A stretch of DNA of 64,000 bases. It comes from Lagopus muta. Taxonomy: Eukaryota; Chordata; Aves; Galliformes; Phasianidae. The DNA is taken from positions 21,472,077 through 21,536,076 of the forward strand of contig NC_064438.1 of the NCBI RefSeq assembly GCF_023343835.1, read 5' to 3'. The position numbers and the translations under genes were made by a program. The notes under the pieces are model-generated. The model did not search any database and was not told where the DNA came from. It saw nothing but the letters and a program-made list of their open reading frames with translations. Positions 11,201 to 20,708 of the stretch are shown one piece after another. Every line of letters starts with the position of its first letter. Position 1 is the stretch's first letter.

Positions 11201-14200
11201 AAAATCTATTTTTCTTTCACATCTTGTGCATGCTTAGAAAAGTATAGAAATAGTCCAGCAGCGTGGGAGTGTTTCTTTACTTTGTGCATTGGCTGAGTAC
11301 AGTAGGATGGTCTTAATAGGGAAAACACTGGACACTGCAAACTTCAAGCACTGGTTTCAGGTAGAACTTGTGCTAATCCACTAATGACACGGCCAGCAAA
11401 AGAAGATGGTAAAGTAGGTGCAGTATTAGAGCTTTGCTGCTTGTTCTGGCACTGGTCTGAAGCAAAAGCTGCTATTTTTAATAGCCTTCTTTTCTCTACA
11501 GCTACATCTTCTTCCAAGTAGTCTTTTCCACCCTTAATGATTCTGTGATTCTCTGTTGTTCTTAAATACGTGAACTGGTTTATTATGTATTTATTTTTGC
11601 TTCAGTTATGGGTGTAACAGTTTTACTTCCTTCAGCCGAGGGCACTGTTTATCCTACTGAGCCATATCATTATTCTAAAACAAGAAATGATAGTAGAACA
11701 TAACATTTTGTTTCATTTGACTTGGGGAGAGAAGATGGTTTAGAAGAAAGGGAGAGGGAATCTGTGCTGGTTTGAACTGCTGAGTAGCCTTGGATTATTA
11801 GGTCAGTACTTTTGTATCGAGGTGTGAGGTGTGCATCTTGGAGTAAGTGGTGAGGGAGAGGGCAGCAAGTGGGCCTCCAGTTATGGTGGTGGTGTATCAG
11901 ATGTGACAGCAGGTTCACATATCCAACTTTCAGCCCTTTTGCTTCCTTCTTTAAATATTTGGTCTTGAAAATTCTAAAAACTTCCAGGAGTTTGGAAGAC
12001 AGTTTATGATAGTGGACAGTTTATGGGTAGAGACTTGGAAAAAACATCATCACAGAATGTTCTTAATGTTCTTAAATATTAAAAGGAAAAAGGTGGGGTT
12101 TTTAAACACGTTTTAAAAACCTCGCATAGGAGAAATTTAAATTGCTCTTTTTAAAAGAAATCTAAGGAGATGACACGCACAATGAATAATGTGAACTCAG
12201 TATTATTTTCCTTTTTTAACTGGACTTTATGTAACAAATGTAGTTCATCTTCCTTGTAAATTAAAAAGGGTTTTATTTGTTTAGATAGTCTCATTTCTGT
12301 AAAAATGCTTCGTAAGCGTGAGGTTTCTATTGAGATGACATTGCTGTAATCTGCAAAGTTTCTTTGAAAGCCTGAGGTTTTTCACTTTGAAAACAGGAGC
12401 TATAAATAGTAAATCAAATATGCTTACATAAAGCTCCAAACGATAGCTTCCATTTTAATGCACAGCATACTGCATATTTCTCTTTTCTCTGTAGGCTTTT
12501 GTGGATTACTTCTCTCGAGGCCTCCATGCAGAATACAAGAGCAAGGGCATCATTGTGCAGGTGAGTAGCTTCTCATGTAAGCGTGGTTACCACAGCAACA
12601 TCGGTGTCTTGGTAACAAAAGGAAATCAGCATATTCTTTTATTCATGAACATGACACAAATTAGGGATGAGGATTTCCTTTGATAATTAGCAGCTTTCTT
12701 AAGTTACCTGAAACAATGCATCTTGAAATAACAAATATATATATATATATATCTTACCTAAAGTTGGTGATCACACTTTTAGGTATAATGCATTGCAGAA
12801 GATTGTGTGCTACTCTTTAAGGTACACCTGTGCAGCTTAATCTTCTGGAATCTACTTTTGAACTGCTTTCATACAGATACTGAATAAGTAAAAGACTGAA
12901 ATAGTAGCAGTCCCTTCCCTACGTGTCAGTGAGCCAACTGCTAGTATAAGCATAATAACAAGAACAAAAACCTTAGACTCCTAATATGCAATAGGCTGAT
13001 ACAGATTTTCTGCAGTACTTGATTTCCATGTTTATAGTGAGTTTTGTTTTGTCCCACTTGTTCACATTCCATGTGGTTTTTTGGGCTTTTTTTTTTTCCT
13101 TTGTAGATATATATTAGAGCAAAGTTTCTCGGCTTTATAGGGATTTTGCATTAATATTAGTGTTTGCTTCCCAAGTGCTGCTAAAGTTTCCAGACTCCGT
13201 TATGGATCACAGCTGCTGAGTTCTTCATTAGTAATTACATCTGTTGCTCTCAAGAGCAATGATCAGCCGTGATAAAAGTGGTGGAAGATTTTACCTGTAC
13301 TGCAGAGACAATTGTGAATCTTCTAATATTCAGTTAGGGTTCATACAAACAGTATTAGCCCATGTCCATTCCTTTGTCTTTGCTTTCCTCCTATTCTGTA
13401 CAGTGATTTTCAAAGCCACCTGACTCCAGGGGCGCTGTGAGAGTAAGGAGCAAAGATGCTTGTCTAATTTCTGCAGTCATTAAGCGTGAGAGTGCGGTTC
13501 TTCTTGTTGGTATTGAAACACAAGGTTTTAAAACTCAAGGCTATATTACTGTTTGACTTACTGGATTTTTTGTTTTCCTTTCAACTGTATTTATTGAAAA
13601 GAACTCATCACTAGGAAATGTCCTGTCCCAATTCCTGAGAGGATTGTGTTAGCCTGTTAAGAAAGTTACCGGCTGAGCTATTCCCACGCAGTCTCTGACC
13701 ATTCAATGGCAGCCCTATTTAAACCTCTATCAAACACCTTAAAGGGTGCTGTTTATTTTGGGGCCTGTTAGCAAAGGGGTGAGAGTAAGCTAGCAAAAAA
13801 AAGCTCCCGAGAGCATTCTAACCACTGTTGTTCTAGAACTTCTTGACGTCAGATAAGATGGCATTAGCATTGTGTGGGTAACAAGTTACACCTTGCTCTA
13901 GAGCTCTCAAAGCATAACTTTTCGGACTGCTTGACACTGCAGTAGCACCCTGAGATGTTCCTTCAGCCAAATCAATTTTCTCTCATCAACAGTGGATGCA
14001 TAAAAACTTGACACTCTGATCAGATTCACATTCAGTTTACATAGTGGTTTGTGTGCTTTCCTGTCTTGAAACAGATTGAACTAGAGCTTCTTATGTTGTC
14101 TTGTCTACTCATTTCCTTCTTTACTCAGAAGGCTTTCCAGGCCTTTCCTGTCTTCAGCTCCAGACCCCCCTGCAACAATTTTACCTTAGTGCAAGCTCTT

Positions 14201-17200
14201 TAGCGTTATTACTTTTACTCTGTATGTATTACATGTTATCCCTCTCCCCTGAGGGATTCAATTTCTATATCGTAGATTTATCTTCATGTAACACAGCTGT
14301 CCTTCCAGTTGTTTCTTCAGTGCACAATATGGCCCTCTTTTAATCTGTGCTCAGAGTGTCTCAGACTGAAGGAACTGGTGGTGTTGGTTTGCTGTGCTGA
14401 CCTCTTTGTGAGAAGTCTCACGTGGGTAAGAGCAATGCCTCATTTGCATGGGGAGAATGTCCTCTGAGTGTGGCTTATGTAATAATATTATAGAGTTTGA
14501 GGCAGCCTGGAAAGCATAGCTGCCTGCTTGCTACTATGTATGGTGCCATTGCATATGGGTGAAAATGAACATCATGCAGTATCTTTAAACAACAGCCTGC
14601 ACGGAAGGAAGCTTATCAATGAAACTGAACTACTGAGTATCTCTGTGTATTGTGACTTTCTTAAATAAGCATGTCAGACAGGTGGAGCTCAAGTGGGATG
14701 GGTGACATTCTTAACTGTCTTCTGGACTTGTAATTACACAATTCTAGACTCTGCTTTGAGTTATTAGCGAAGAATGTGTTTCTGGGATTCTTACTGCATT
14801 TGTCTTTGATTCTGGAGATGGGAAGATCCAGCCTTTTGCTAATCCTATCTTGTTCAATCATCTAAAATCTAAAACAAGATGCAGCACCTCTTGGTACTTC
14901 TTCATCAAACGGTAGCAGGTCCTGGCTTGTCTAATTCTAGAACTCGTTGCCCTCAACTCAGATCAGGACATTCAGCTGAATCTTTTATATTTTGAAGTAC
15001 AAACATCAGGTAGCTCTTCGTTTTGAAAACACCTCATTCTCCTAATAAAGCATACTGATTCTCTTTTCTACATTCATAAGATCAGTAAGTCATCTAATAG
15101 GATTTATTTCCTGCTCAAACATACTTACTGGCACACAGCTCCGTGGCAATCAAGCTGGGTGTGATTTCTCCCTCCCACCCTTCCATGAGGTCTGTGGCTT
15201 TTTGCTGCTACTGAGAGTACCTGCTACTTACAGGCATGCTGAAACAAGCTCTGGCAACATAAGTGGTTTCTGTGGAAGGTATGTCCATCCTTGAAAAGCC
15301 TTGCAGAGCAGCCTGGAGGAGTTTGATTCAGATACTGTGTTTCATTTGGGAAAATCCCTCCTTAAGTTAGGATGTCTGATCGTTATTTTCTGCTGTCTTC
15401 ACAAGCATAAACGTGCTGATAATTACTTCAGTGTGAGAGTATTTAGAGATGAGTGCTTGGAGGAGAAGGAAGTGTTGTACCTTTGAGATGTGCTGTACCT
15501 ACCTGTGTTTGTAACCAGGCGGTATCATCCTCCCAGAATTTTTTCTAACTGGTGTTGTTGCTTTAAGAGGAGAATGAAGAAGGAGCTGCTCATTTATGAC
15601 TCAGCTTATTACAGAATATCTATGCATACTGAAAAGATGAAGGGGAAAAAAATACAACCAAAAAAACCTCAGTAGGACATGCTATTCTAACGGTGTTAAA
15701 TGCAGTATGAACACACAGTATGGGGAGGAACTACTTTTGAGATTAGGATATAAAAAAGCTATGAAAATACTTTCAGTACCTTACATTATTAACATAAATG
15801 AAGATTAAATCTGGCTTTCTGTATCAACAAATATGCTTTTCCTTCAGAAAGCTTGATGGGTGATGGTAAGCTGTAACTCGCTTGTTGGCTAAGACTGCTG
15901 AATTCCAGATAGCATGTCCCTAAATGTAGGCAGTGCTTTGCTTTTCTGGGTTAGGTGAGCCTGATGACCAATAGCTGTCACAACTTCAATTTGTTATGCT
16001 AATTTTATTGCAGTCTGTGTCCTTGTCTTCTCATTCCTAAGCTCCTATAAACCACTAATGAATATTACAAGTGCGTTCCTGTGAAGATTAGCTGACGAAT
16101 CTTCTTGGAGCCATTAGGAAAACTGCACTCACTTTGGACTGTTTGAAATTCATCGCTTTGACCTTCAGAAATGTAGTGCTTTTAATTTCAGGCTTGTGCT
16201 TCCAGTTGGGCTCACCGTATGAAAGGGTTAATTCTGTGTTTGTTTACATCTGTATGGGAGGGGTGTGGAACTGTAGCAAGAATCAGGTGGAAAGGAGTGG
16301 GAAGGACTGCAAGGATTTCTCCTGATCATCTTTTGGAAAAATCTCTGCATGGAAAGTTTCTGCAGACTTTCTGAAACTTTCTTTGAGTGTTGGAAAACAT
16401 TGCTTGGTTCTTTAACCCTTTATTTTACTGATAACTCTTTAAATTCCTGTTAATATCAGCATTTTGCATCTAAATTTGGTTACTGTGCATAGCAGAAGTG
16501 GAACAGTGAAAACTTTTGTTACCTGCTTTCTTCAACTATATTCACTATGTTGAAGTGTTAGATGCTGCTGGGGAAACACATGGGAATTCAGATCTTTCTT
16601 TTTAAAACTGAAATGGAAATGCATAAACAAGCTATTCTGACTTCTGGTTTGTTCATGTCCTTGTAGCATAATTAGAAGAAACTTCTGCTCAGGGCCTGAA
16701 ATCATTCTTGTTGAATCCATATGATGTTGAATGCAATTCTGTGGGCTGGCCAGTTTTAATAGATAGATAATAGATTCAATTCAGAAACGTAACAAAAAGT
16801 GGACAAAACTTAAACTAGACACCTACTGATATTACAGTGTCCGACTCCATTGGTTTATGTACCAAGGTTTTGGGAGGGGGAGGCCGCAAGGATGGCTGCT
16901 GTGAGCAGAGTGCAGGAAAGCTGCCCCATGTGAATTAAGAGCCAGCTCCATTTGGCTCCAAAAGGAACAAGCTGCTGGCCAGAGCTGAGCCATGAGCAAT
17001 GCTTATTCTGCCTCCAGGAGAGCAGATTTAAGAAAAGAAAAAAAAAAAAGCTGAGAAATTGCAGTTGGGAAGGAAAAGTGAGAAAATGGAGAGAAACGGT
17101 CCTTCAGGCACTGAAGTCAGTGCAGAAGGAGAGCAGGAGGTGCTCCAGGCACAGAGCAGCTGTTCCCTACAGTCAGAGAGAGGCCCACAGTGGAGCAGGC

Positions 17201-18692
17201 TGCATCCCAGCCCATGTGCACTACGTGGAGCAGATCTCCGTGTGCACCCATGGAGGAGTGGAAGAGGATGAGTGGGAGGAAGGTGTCTTTAGTTTGTAGA
17301 TTTCACTCTCTAGTCTGTTAGTAATAGGCAATAAATTATTGGATATCTCCCTAGGTTGAATCTGTTCTGCCCATAATGGTCAGCAATCTTGTCCCTACCT
17401 CAACCTCAGTGCCCCTGTTCTCCTCTTCTTTCTTCAAGGAGATGAAGTGAGGAAGCTTAGCTATGTGTATAGGCAAAACCACCACACTGAATAGTTTTCT
17501 TATCAAAGCTTTCGGTGACTTTAAGTCAGTGGTGAATGCTTACGCTTCTGAGGCTTGTAGTTGTTCCTTTCACTCACGTTACGCTCTTCAGAGCTGGGGA
17601 AGGTGATGTTTCTGAGATCATATGGTCACTGTTCTTTTAAAGACTAAATATTTTGACACAAGTTTCTGGAGTGTAACTTGCCCAAGTACGCTGAGTTTAG
17701 AGATGATGTTCTTATTCTGAGATCTACTAGTGTAGCAGAAGGGGAAGGATGCTTTTCAGATACCTGCTATAAAGGTTTGCAACTCGTGGTGCTCACTGTT
17801 GGGGCAAACTGTGCCAAATGCAGGTACTGAATCATTGGTATAGCTGTAGGACTGTGCTTATCTTTGGATATCCTTCTCAAAGTGCTGGTAAGGTTCCAAT
17901 GTTTGTAAGATTGCAAGATCTCTGAGGTATTAATATCTGGTTGAACAGCTTCAGTTTGTGGCATTCTGACTACTTCAGAGGCCAAGGTTGAGAAGTTGAA
18001 AGTAAGCATGCGAAAGGCATGGCTTGTGGGCCCATTATGAGGTGTGTTACAGGATAGCTGATGGAAAATGTTAGTACTGTGCGCTGGGATGTTGTAATCA
18101 GAATTAAAAAGAAGTCTAATTTAAGCTAGTGTGTTTCAAAATTCAGCGTGTAGGTTACCTGATTGCTAGTGGTTTGGGTTCCTTATTGAATCTGTAAGTT
18201 AATTTGGAAGTGTTCTGTGCCTATTGTGATCTTTCCTACTTGCAGAGTGTTCTCCCATATTACGTGGCAACAAAACTGTCCAAAATCCGCAAGCCAACCT
18301 TCAGTAAGCCCAGTCCTGAAACTTTCGTGCGAGCTGCCATAGGCACAGTAGGCCTGCAGTCCCAGACCAACGGGTGCCTGCCCCATGCCATCATGGTAAG
18401 TCACCTCGGGAGACACAAGGATCTGATATGTTCTATCTGCCTGATAGAAGAGCAGTTTAGAATAGTAAAGAACAAAAATGGATTTTATTTAACTTGTAAT
18501 CATAATTTTGTAACATTTACAAGTACTGGTATTGATTTAGCCTCGTACAGCCTGTAAAAACTGAGCCTTTTCTCCTTTGATTTCAAGGCCTGGATCTTCT
18601 CTATTCTACCTACACCTGCTGCCAAGAGTTTAGTCATGAAAACAAACAAACAAATACGGGCTCGTTTTTTGAAGAAGCTGAAGGAGAAGTAA
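2231..18692 (+). CDS. HSD17B12: HSD17B12, 3' part: very-long-chain 3-oxoacyl-CoA reductase (partial)
   Basis: Five coding exons (2231-2265, 7663-7744, 12495-12560, 18246-18395, 18588-18692) join in frame to the C-terminal ~145 residues of hydroxysteroid 17-beta dehydrogenase 12, which is about 312 aa in human. The enzyme is an ER-membrane short-chain dehydrogenase that reduces 3-ketoacyl-CoA with NADPH in the second step of very-long-chain fatty-acid elongation; it can also convert estrone to estradiol. Visible features are the substrate-site serine in NISS, the catalytic YSATK (Y-x3-K) motif, the conserved block [17 protein letters not shown], and a lysine-rich end KKLKEK with Lys at -3 and -5, which fits ER retrieval. 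All introns are GT-AG. The cofactor-binding N-terminal half and the promoter lie left of the window. Identity rests on strong resemblance to the human protein as I know it, and it agrees with the ALKBH3 neighbour. Confidence 0.96.
2267..2527. promoter_or_regulatory. Cluster of AP-1/MAF-like motifs in HSD17B12 intron 7
   Basis: Three exact TGAGTCA/TGACTCA cores occur at 2267-2273, 2392-2398 and 2521-2527, with related TGACTAA (2344) and TGAATCA (2412) between them. The last is extended as TGACTCATCAGCA, close to a MAF recognition element. The first overlaps the splice donor. Enhancer function is inferred from motif density only. Confidence 0.4.
2946..3727 (+). mobile_element. CR1 LINE fragment, sense, with 3' end
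   Basis: The sequence matches the 3' part of a chicken CR1 non-LTR retrotransposon. Broken reading frames resemble the ORF2 C-terminus ([20 protein letters not shown]). These are followed by the typical segment encoding 'gagagctggggctgttcagc' and an end in the short tail repeat ATTCTATGAT. It is 5'-truncated and degenerate, so not active. A 12-13-nt A run precedes it. Confidence 0.9.
5346..5376. promoter_or_regulatory. Palindromic RFX X-box followed by a TATA-like element (intronic)
   Basis: GTTGCCGCGGCAAC at 5346-5359 is a perfect palindromic match to the RFX X-box consensus (GTNRCC, 0-3 nt, RGYAAC). TAAATATAA follows at 5368-5376. The surrounding 150 bp is unusually GC/CpG-rich for this AT-rich intron. 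An intronic promoter or enhancer is an inference. Confidence 0.4.
7663..7744 (+). CDS. HSD17B12: HSD17B12 coding exon with the catalytic Ser and YSATK motif
   Basis: This 82-nt exon is preceded by CTTTCAG and followed by GTAAAT. Together with the previous exon it reads [18 protein letters not shown] and ends LLTLYSATK. It carries the SDR catalytic Ser (second Ser of NISS) and the Tyr/Lys pair of YSATK, corresponding to about Ser189, Tyr202 and Lys206 in human numbering. The phase matches the split Arg codon upstream exactly. Confidence 0.95.
7817..7829 (-). promoter_or_regulatory. CTCF-like motif
   Basis: The minus strand reads CCACTAGATGGAC, one mismatch from the CTCF core CCACYAGRKGGCR. 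It lies about 70 bp after the exon ending at 7744. Motif match only. Confidence 0.3.
8440..8860 (-). mobile_element. Old CR1 LINE fragment, antisense
   Basis: The order of segments follows antisense CR1 ORF2: a CTC-rich stretch, then 'catctgcaaatgtgctgag', the 'gatattgaagaatatgggcc' block, and 'ccagccagatgtcaagccat'. It is highly diverged from the younger copies elsewhere in the window, and its boundaries are approximate. Confidence 0.65.
10090..10560 (+). mobile_element. Probable solo LTR of an endogenous retrovirus
   Basis: The 3' part, with a TGATATCATAGTTAGTAAAA segment, a pyrimidine-rich block, GGGGGACCATGGGCCTACTG and an end near CTCTGACAG, resembles the tail of a common avian ERV LTR as I remember it. 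No internal retroviral genes are next to it, so a solo LTR is the likely state. Boundaries and family are uncertain and no target-site duplication was confirmed. Confidence 0.5.
10588..10609. repeat. (AAAC)n microsatellite
   Basis: A short run of about five AAAC units in HSD17B12 intron 8. Confidence 0.85.
11515..11555 (+). mobile_element. CR1 3' tail remnant
   Basis: A short stretch contains the CR1 end pattern 'ttccacccttaatgattctg' followed by TGATTCT. It is too short for family assignment. Confidence 0.35.
12495..12560 (+). CDS. HSD17B12: HSD17B12 coding exon ([20 protein letters not shown])
   Basis: This 66-nt phase-0 exon of 22 codons lies between CTGTAG and GTGAGT. It encodes the helix after the catalytic Lys, ending in IIVQ. 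The human counterpart is TFVDFFSQCLHEEYRSKGVF followed by VQ. Confidence 0.95.
12586..12599. promoter_or_regulatory. RFX X-box motif beside a splice donor
   Basis: GTTACCACAGCAAC fits the consensus GTNRCC, 2-nt spacer, RGYAAC exactly. It lies 26 bp downstream of the exon ending at 12560. Confidence 0.35.
12735..12752. repeat. (AT)9 dinucleotide repeat
   Basis: Uninterrupted AT repeat in intron 9, likely to vary in length. Confidence 0.85.
13844..13851. promoter_or_regulatory. Full CRE palindrome TGACGTCA
   Basis: An exact CREB/ATF consensus octamer, followed at once by GATAAG, in an intronic stretch of mixed composition (about 13610-13930) that also holds CTATTTAAAC. Motif match only. Confidence 0.35.
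16850..17460 (+). mobile_element. Probable ERV solo LTR with poly(A) signal
   Basis: The segment resembles a widespread avian endogenous-retrovirus LTR: 'atttggctccaaaaggaaca', an A-rich stretch at 17035-17050, repeated 'gtggagcag' phrases, then AATAAATTATTGG (17331) and a C/T-rich tail with 'tctgttctgcccataatggt'. No gag, pol or env was seen around it. It is degenerate; boundaries are approximate and recognition is from memory of the family. Confidence 0.6.
18246..18395 (+). CDS. HSD17B12: HSD17B12 coding exon ([17 protein letters not shown]...)
   Basis: This 150-nt phase-0 exon of 50 codons lies between TTGCAG and GTAAGT. It starts [20 protein letters not shown], continues [20 protein letters not shown], and ends [10 protein letters not shown]. 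It is the most conserved C-terminal block of the 17-beta-HSD12/KAR family. Confidence 0.96.
18588..18692 (+). CDS. HSD17B12: HSD17B12 last coding exon and stop
   Basis: The exon begins after TTTCAAG and encodes 34 residues starting [17 protein letters not shown] and ending [11 protein letters not shown], then TAA at 18690-18692. The intron before it is only 192 bp. The terminal Lys pattern (-3, -5) parallels human KKTKKN and fits ER retention of this membrane enzyme. The run AAACAAACAAACAAA here is coding, not a microsatellite to be masked. Confidence 0.94.
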   Translation, partial: AWIFSILPTPAAKSLVMKTNKQIRARFLKKLKEK

Positions 18693-20400
18693 ATAGCAAG
18701 CAGCTAGATCTCAGAAGCCTGGAACTCCTGCAGGTTCCATGCCTGCACCTCAGCACTGTGTAGACCTAATGTTTTAAACAACTGCGGTTGTAAGTGTGCT
18801 TTCTAATAAGCAAAACTGTATTGTTTAGAGAATACAGACAAATTCTTGACTTCTAATACTGATTTCAAAATAGGCTTTATTTGTTTATAGGTTTATTGAG
18901 TTGGGAAGTGTTTTGGACTAAAATTACGCTATGCTTTAAGAAATACTTAAACAGACTTGATCAGACACTGCACTGCTGAAGAACAGCTTGGTCATATAGC
19001 ATCCATCACATCTGAGTCTTATGACTGTGGGTGACGGGCAGAACAATAGTAGTTCTCTGGCATATTCAGAGGTAGGGATGTGTGGGAAGGAAGTGTATTT
19101 CTTTGAAAAGGAAGCCTGGTTCTGTTCAGAGTGTAACTTCTCCCAGCTTGGGTTTAGGATACTTGCAAGGATTCATCATTGTCAGCCAGCTAGCAAGTGC
19201 TCCCCTGCCACATGGCCCAGTCGAAGGAACTGGGACACCATGGGCAGGGGGGGCAGACTCTGGCTATGTTGAAGTCATCTCTCTGCAAAAGAGTACCTCC
19301 ACTTCAGACTTCTGTGTAACTTAGAAAGGATCACCACTTGGGAAGGATGACCACAAAATGGTCCTTAGCGTGATGTTTTCAGAAGTCTGCTCATGGATTG
19401 GTACTGTCTTGAAATGGATTCTTGCACCAAAACCTGAGCAGTCATTTATGTGAACTTCAAGGGTTCAGTGTGACTTTTGGTTATGAATTTGAGGGAAGTG
19501 AGCCAAAGAACCCTAACAAACCCAAATGAGTGTGATTGCTCATCTACAAATGTATACATAAAATAACATTTCAGTAAGTGTTTAAATTCTTGCTTCTTGA
19601 ATATGAAGTCAACTCTTCAGTTGTATGTAGCTTCGATTTGTAAAGTTTTTACAAGTTCAGTGCCTGCTGTCTGTAATAGAGGATGATAGCACAGCGTGGC
19701 TAAATGTCGAGTTACGTGTTACTTGCTAGTTGCTATGTAAGAGACCACTGGCACTTCAAAAGCAGAGCTTGAGATGAGTTACTTTCCTTTAGCACTTTCT
19801 GCAGTACATCAGTCCGTCTTTTGATGAGGCCCTTCAGAATGTGATTCTTGACTTACTTACAAACAAGAACCAGTAAACTTCTTTAAACGTGGAACTTTTC
19901 TGTTTTCAGTGTACTTGATTTGTTCTATAGAAGCTCTGAGATGGGTCAGAGTACATGAGAGGTCTGCACTGCTGTTGTCTATTACCTGATCTCTAAAGAT
20001 GTGGTTCCTATCATTCCTTTCTGTGTGAAATGCACCAGAACTTCCAAGCCAGATTGAATGGCAAGTGGTACCAGTGTTTTCAGTGGTGAGTGGCTGCAGG
20101 TTGGTTTTGGTCCCTGAGGAACAGTTCCGAGCTCTGGTTTTGAAGTGTTGCACTGAGACACGATTTGGGGCTGACATTCCTGTACAGTGAAGAAAACCTG
20201 AATACCGATGCAATGGTGCTGCTCAGATCTGAGCTGAAGATCCTGTCCCATAGTTTTCTTCATTACTACTTTTTTGGAGCAGCAATGGAGAGACTGGTGG
20301 TACCAGTTCTGTAAGCCTGGAGGTGACGTGGAAGCATTGGACTAACTGATCTGTGTGTGTTTTCACTTGGTCAAACAAATAAAATGACATTCACTCTGAA
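18693..20400 (+). other. HSD17B12: HSD17B12 3' UTR
   Basis: The stretch from the stop codon to a canonical AATAAA at 20378-20383 has no ORF resembling a known protein. The cleavage point (~20400) is inferred from the signal and the GT-rich sequence just after it (TTTGGCGTGT). No earlier AATAAA was noticed, so one long 3' UTR of about 1.7 kb is the simplest reading. Confidence 0.8.
20378..20383 (+). terminator. HSD17B12 polyadenylation signal AATAAA
   Basis: A canonical AATAAA hexamer is followed about 20 bp later by a G/T-rich element. It lies about 255 bp before the ALKBH3 start codon. Confidence 0.82.
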
Positions 20401-20532
20401 TCTTTGGCGTGTCGGTTTCCTTCTTAAAACCGGTCACTGAAGCAGCGCAATGAGCCCTTAGCCGGAGCTACTCAGTTACGTCCCCGGCCGGCCCCGCTGC
20501 GCCGAGCCGCAGCCCTGCAGGCTCCGCTGCAG

Positions 20533-20545
20533 CCACCAGAGGGAG
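20533..20545 (+). promoter_or_regulatory. CTCF-like motif at the HSD17B12/ALKBH3 boundary
   Basis: CCACCAGAGGGAG differs from the CTCF core CCACYAGRKGGCR at one position. It sits between the HSD17B12 poly(A) signal and the ALKBH3 start codon, in forward orientation. Confidence 0.4.
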
Positions 20546-20638
20546 ACAGGAGCTCGGCCACGCGACTCAGCTCGCCGCCCGGCGGAGGAGCGGCTCGGGG
20601 AGGAGCCCGGGGAGGTGTCGGGCCGGGCCGGCGGCGCC

Positions 20639-20708
20639 ATGGCGGAGAGGCGGCGGCAGGCCCGCGTGCAGGGCGCCTGGGCCGGCGGGCCGGCGGGGCG
20701 GCTGGCAG
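20639..20708 (+). CDS. ALKBH3: ALKBH3 coding exon 1
   Basis: This 70-nt exon starts at an ATG with a strong Kozak context and ends at CAG/GTAAGG. It encodes MAERRRQARVQGAWAGGPAG then RLA, plus one base of a split Ala codon. Confidence 0.93.

Larger units (their letters stand above)
7745..12494 (+). other. HSD17B12 intron 8 (4.75 kb)
   Basis: A GT-AG intron. It holds a CTCF-like motif (7817), an old antisense CR1 (about 8440-8860), a probable solo LTR (about 10090-10560), an AAAC repeat (10588-10609), and a faint CR1 3' tail near 11515-11555. Confidence 0.85.
12561..18245 (+). other. HSD17B12 intron 9 (5.7 kb)
   Basis: A GT-AG intron with an RFX X-box 26 bp after the donor, an AT dinucleotide repeat (12735-12752), a full CRE palindrome (13844) and a probable solo LTR (about 16850-17460). 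No additional coding exon was recognised. Confidence 0.85.

Noticed and set aside
18641-18656. AAAC microsatellite
   Set aside because: It lies inside the last coding exon of HSD17B12 and encodes KTNKQI in frame.
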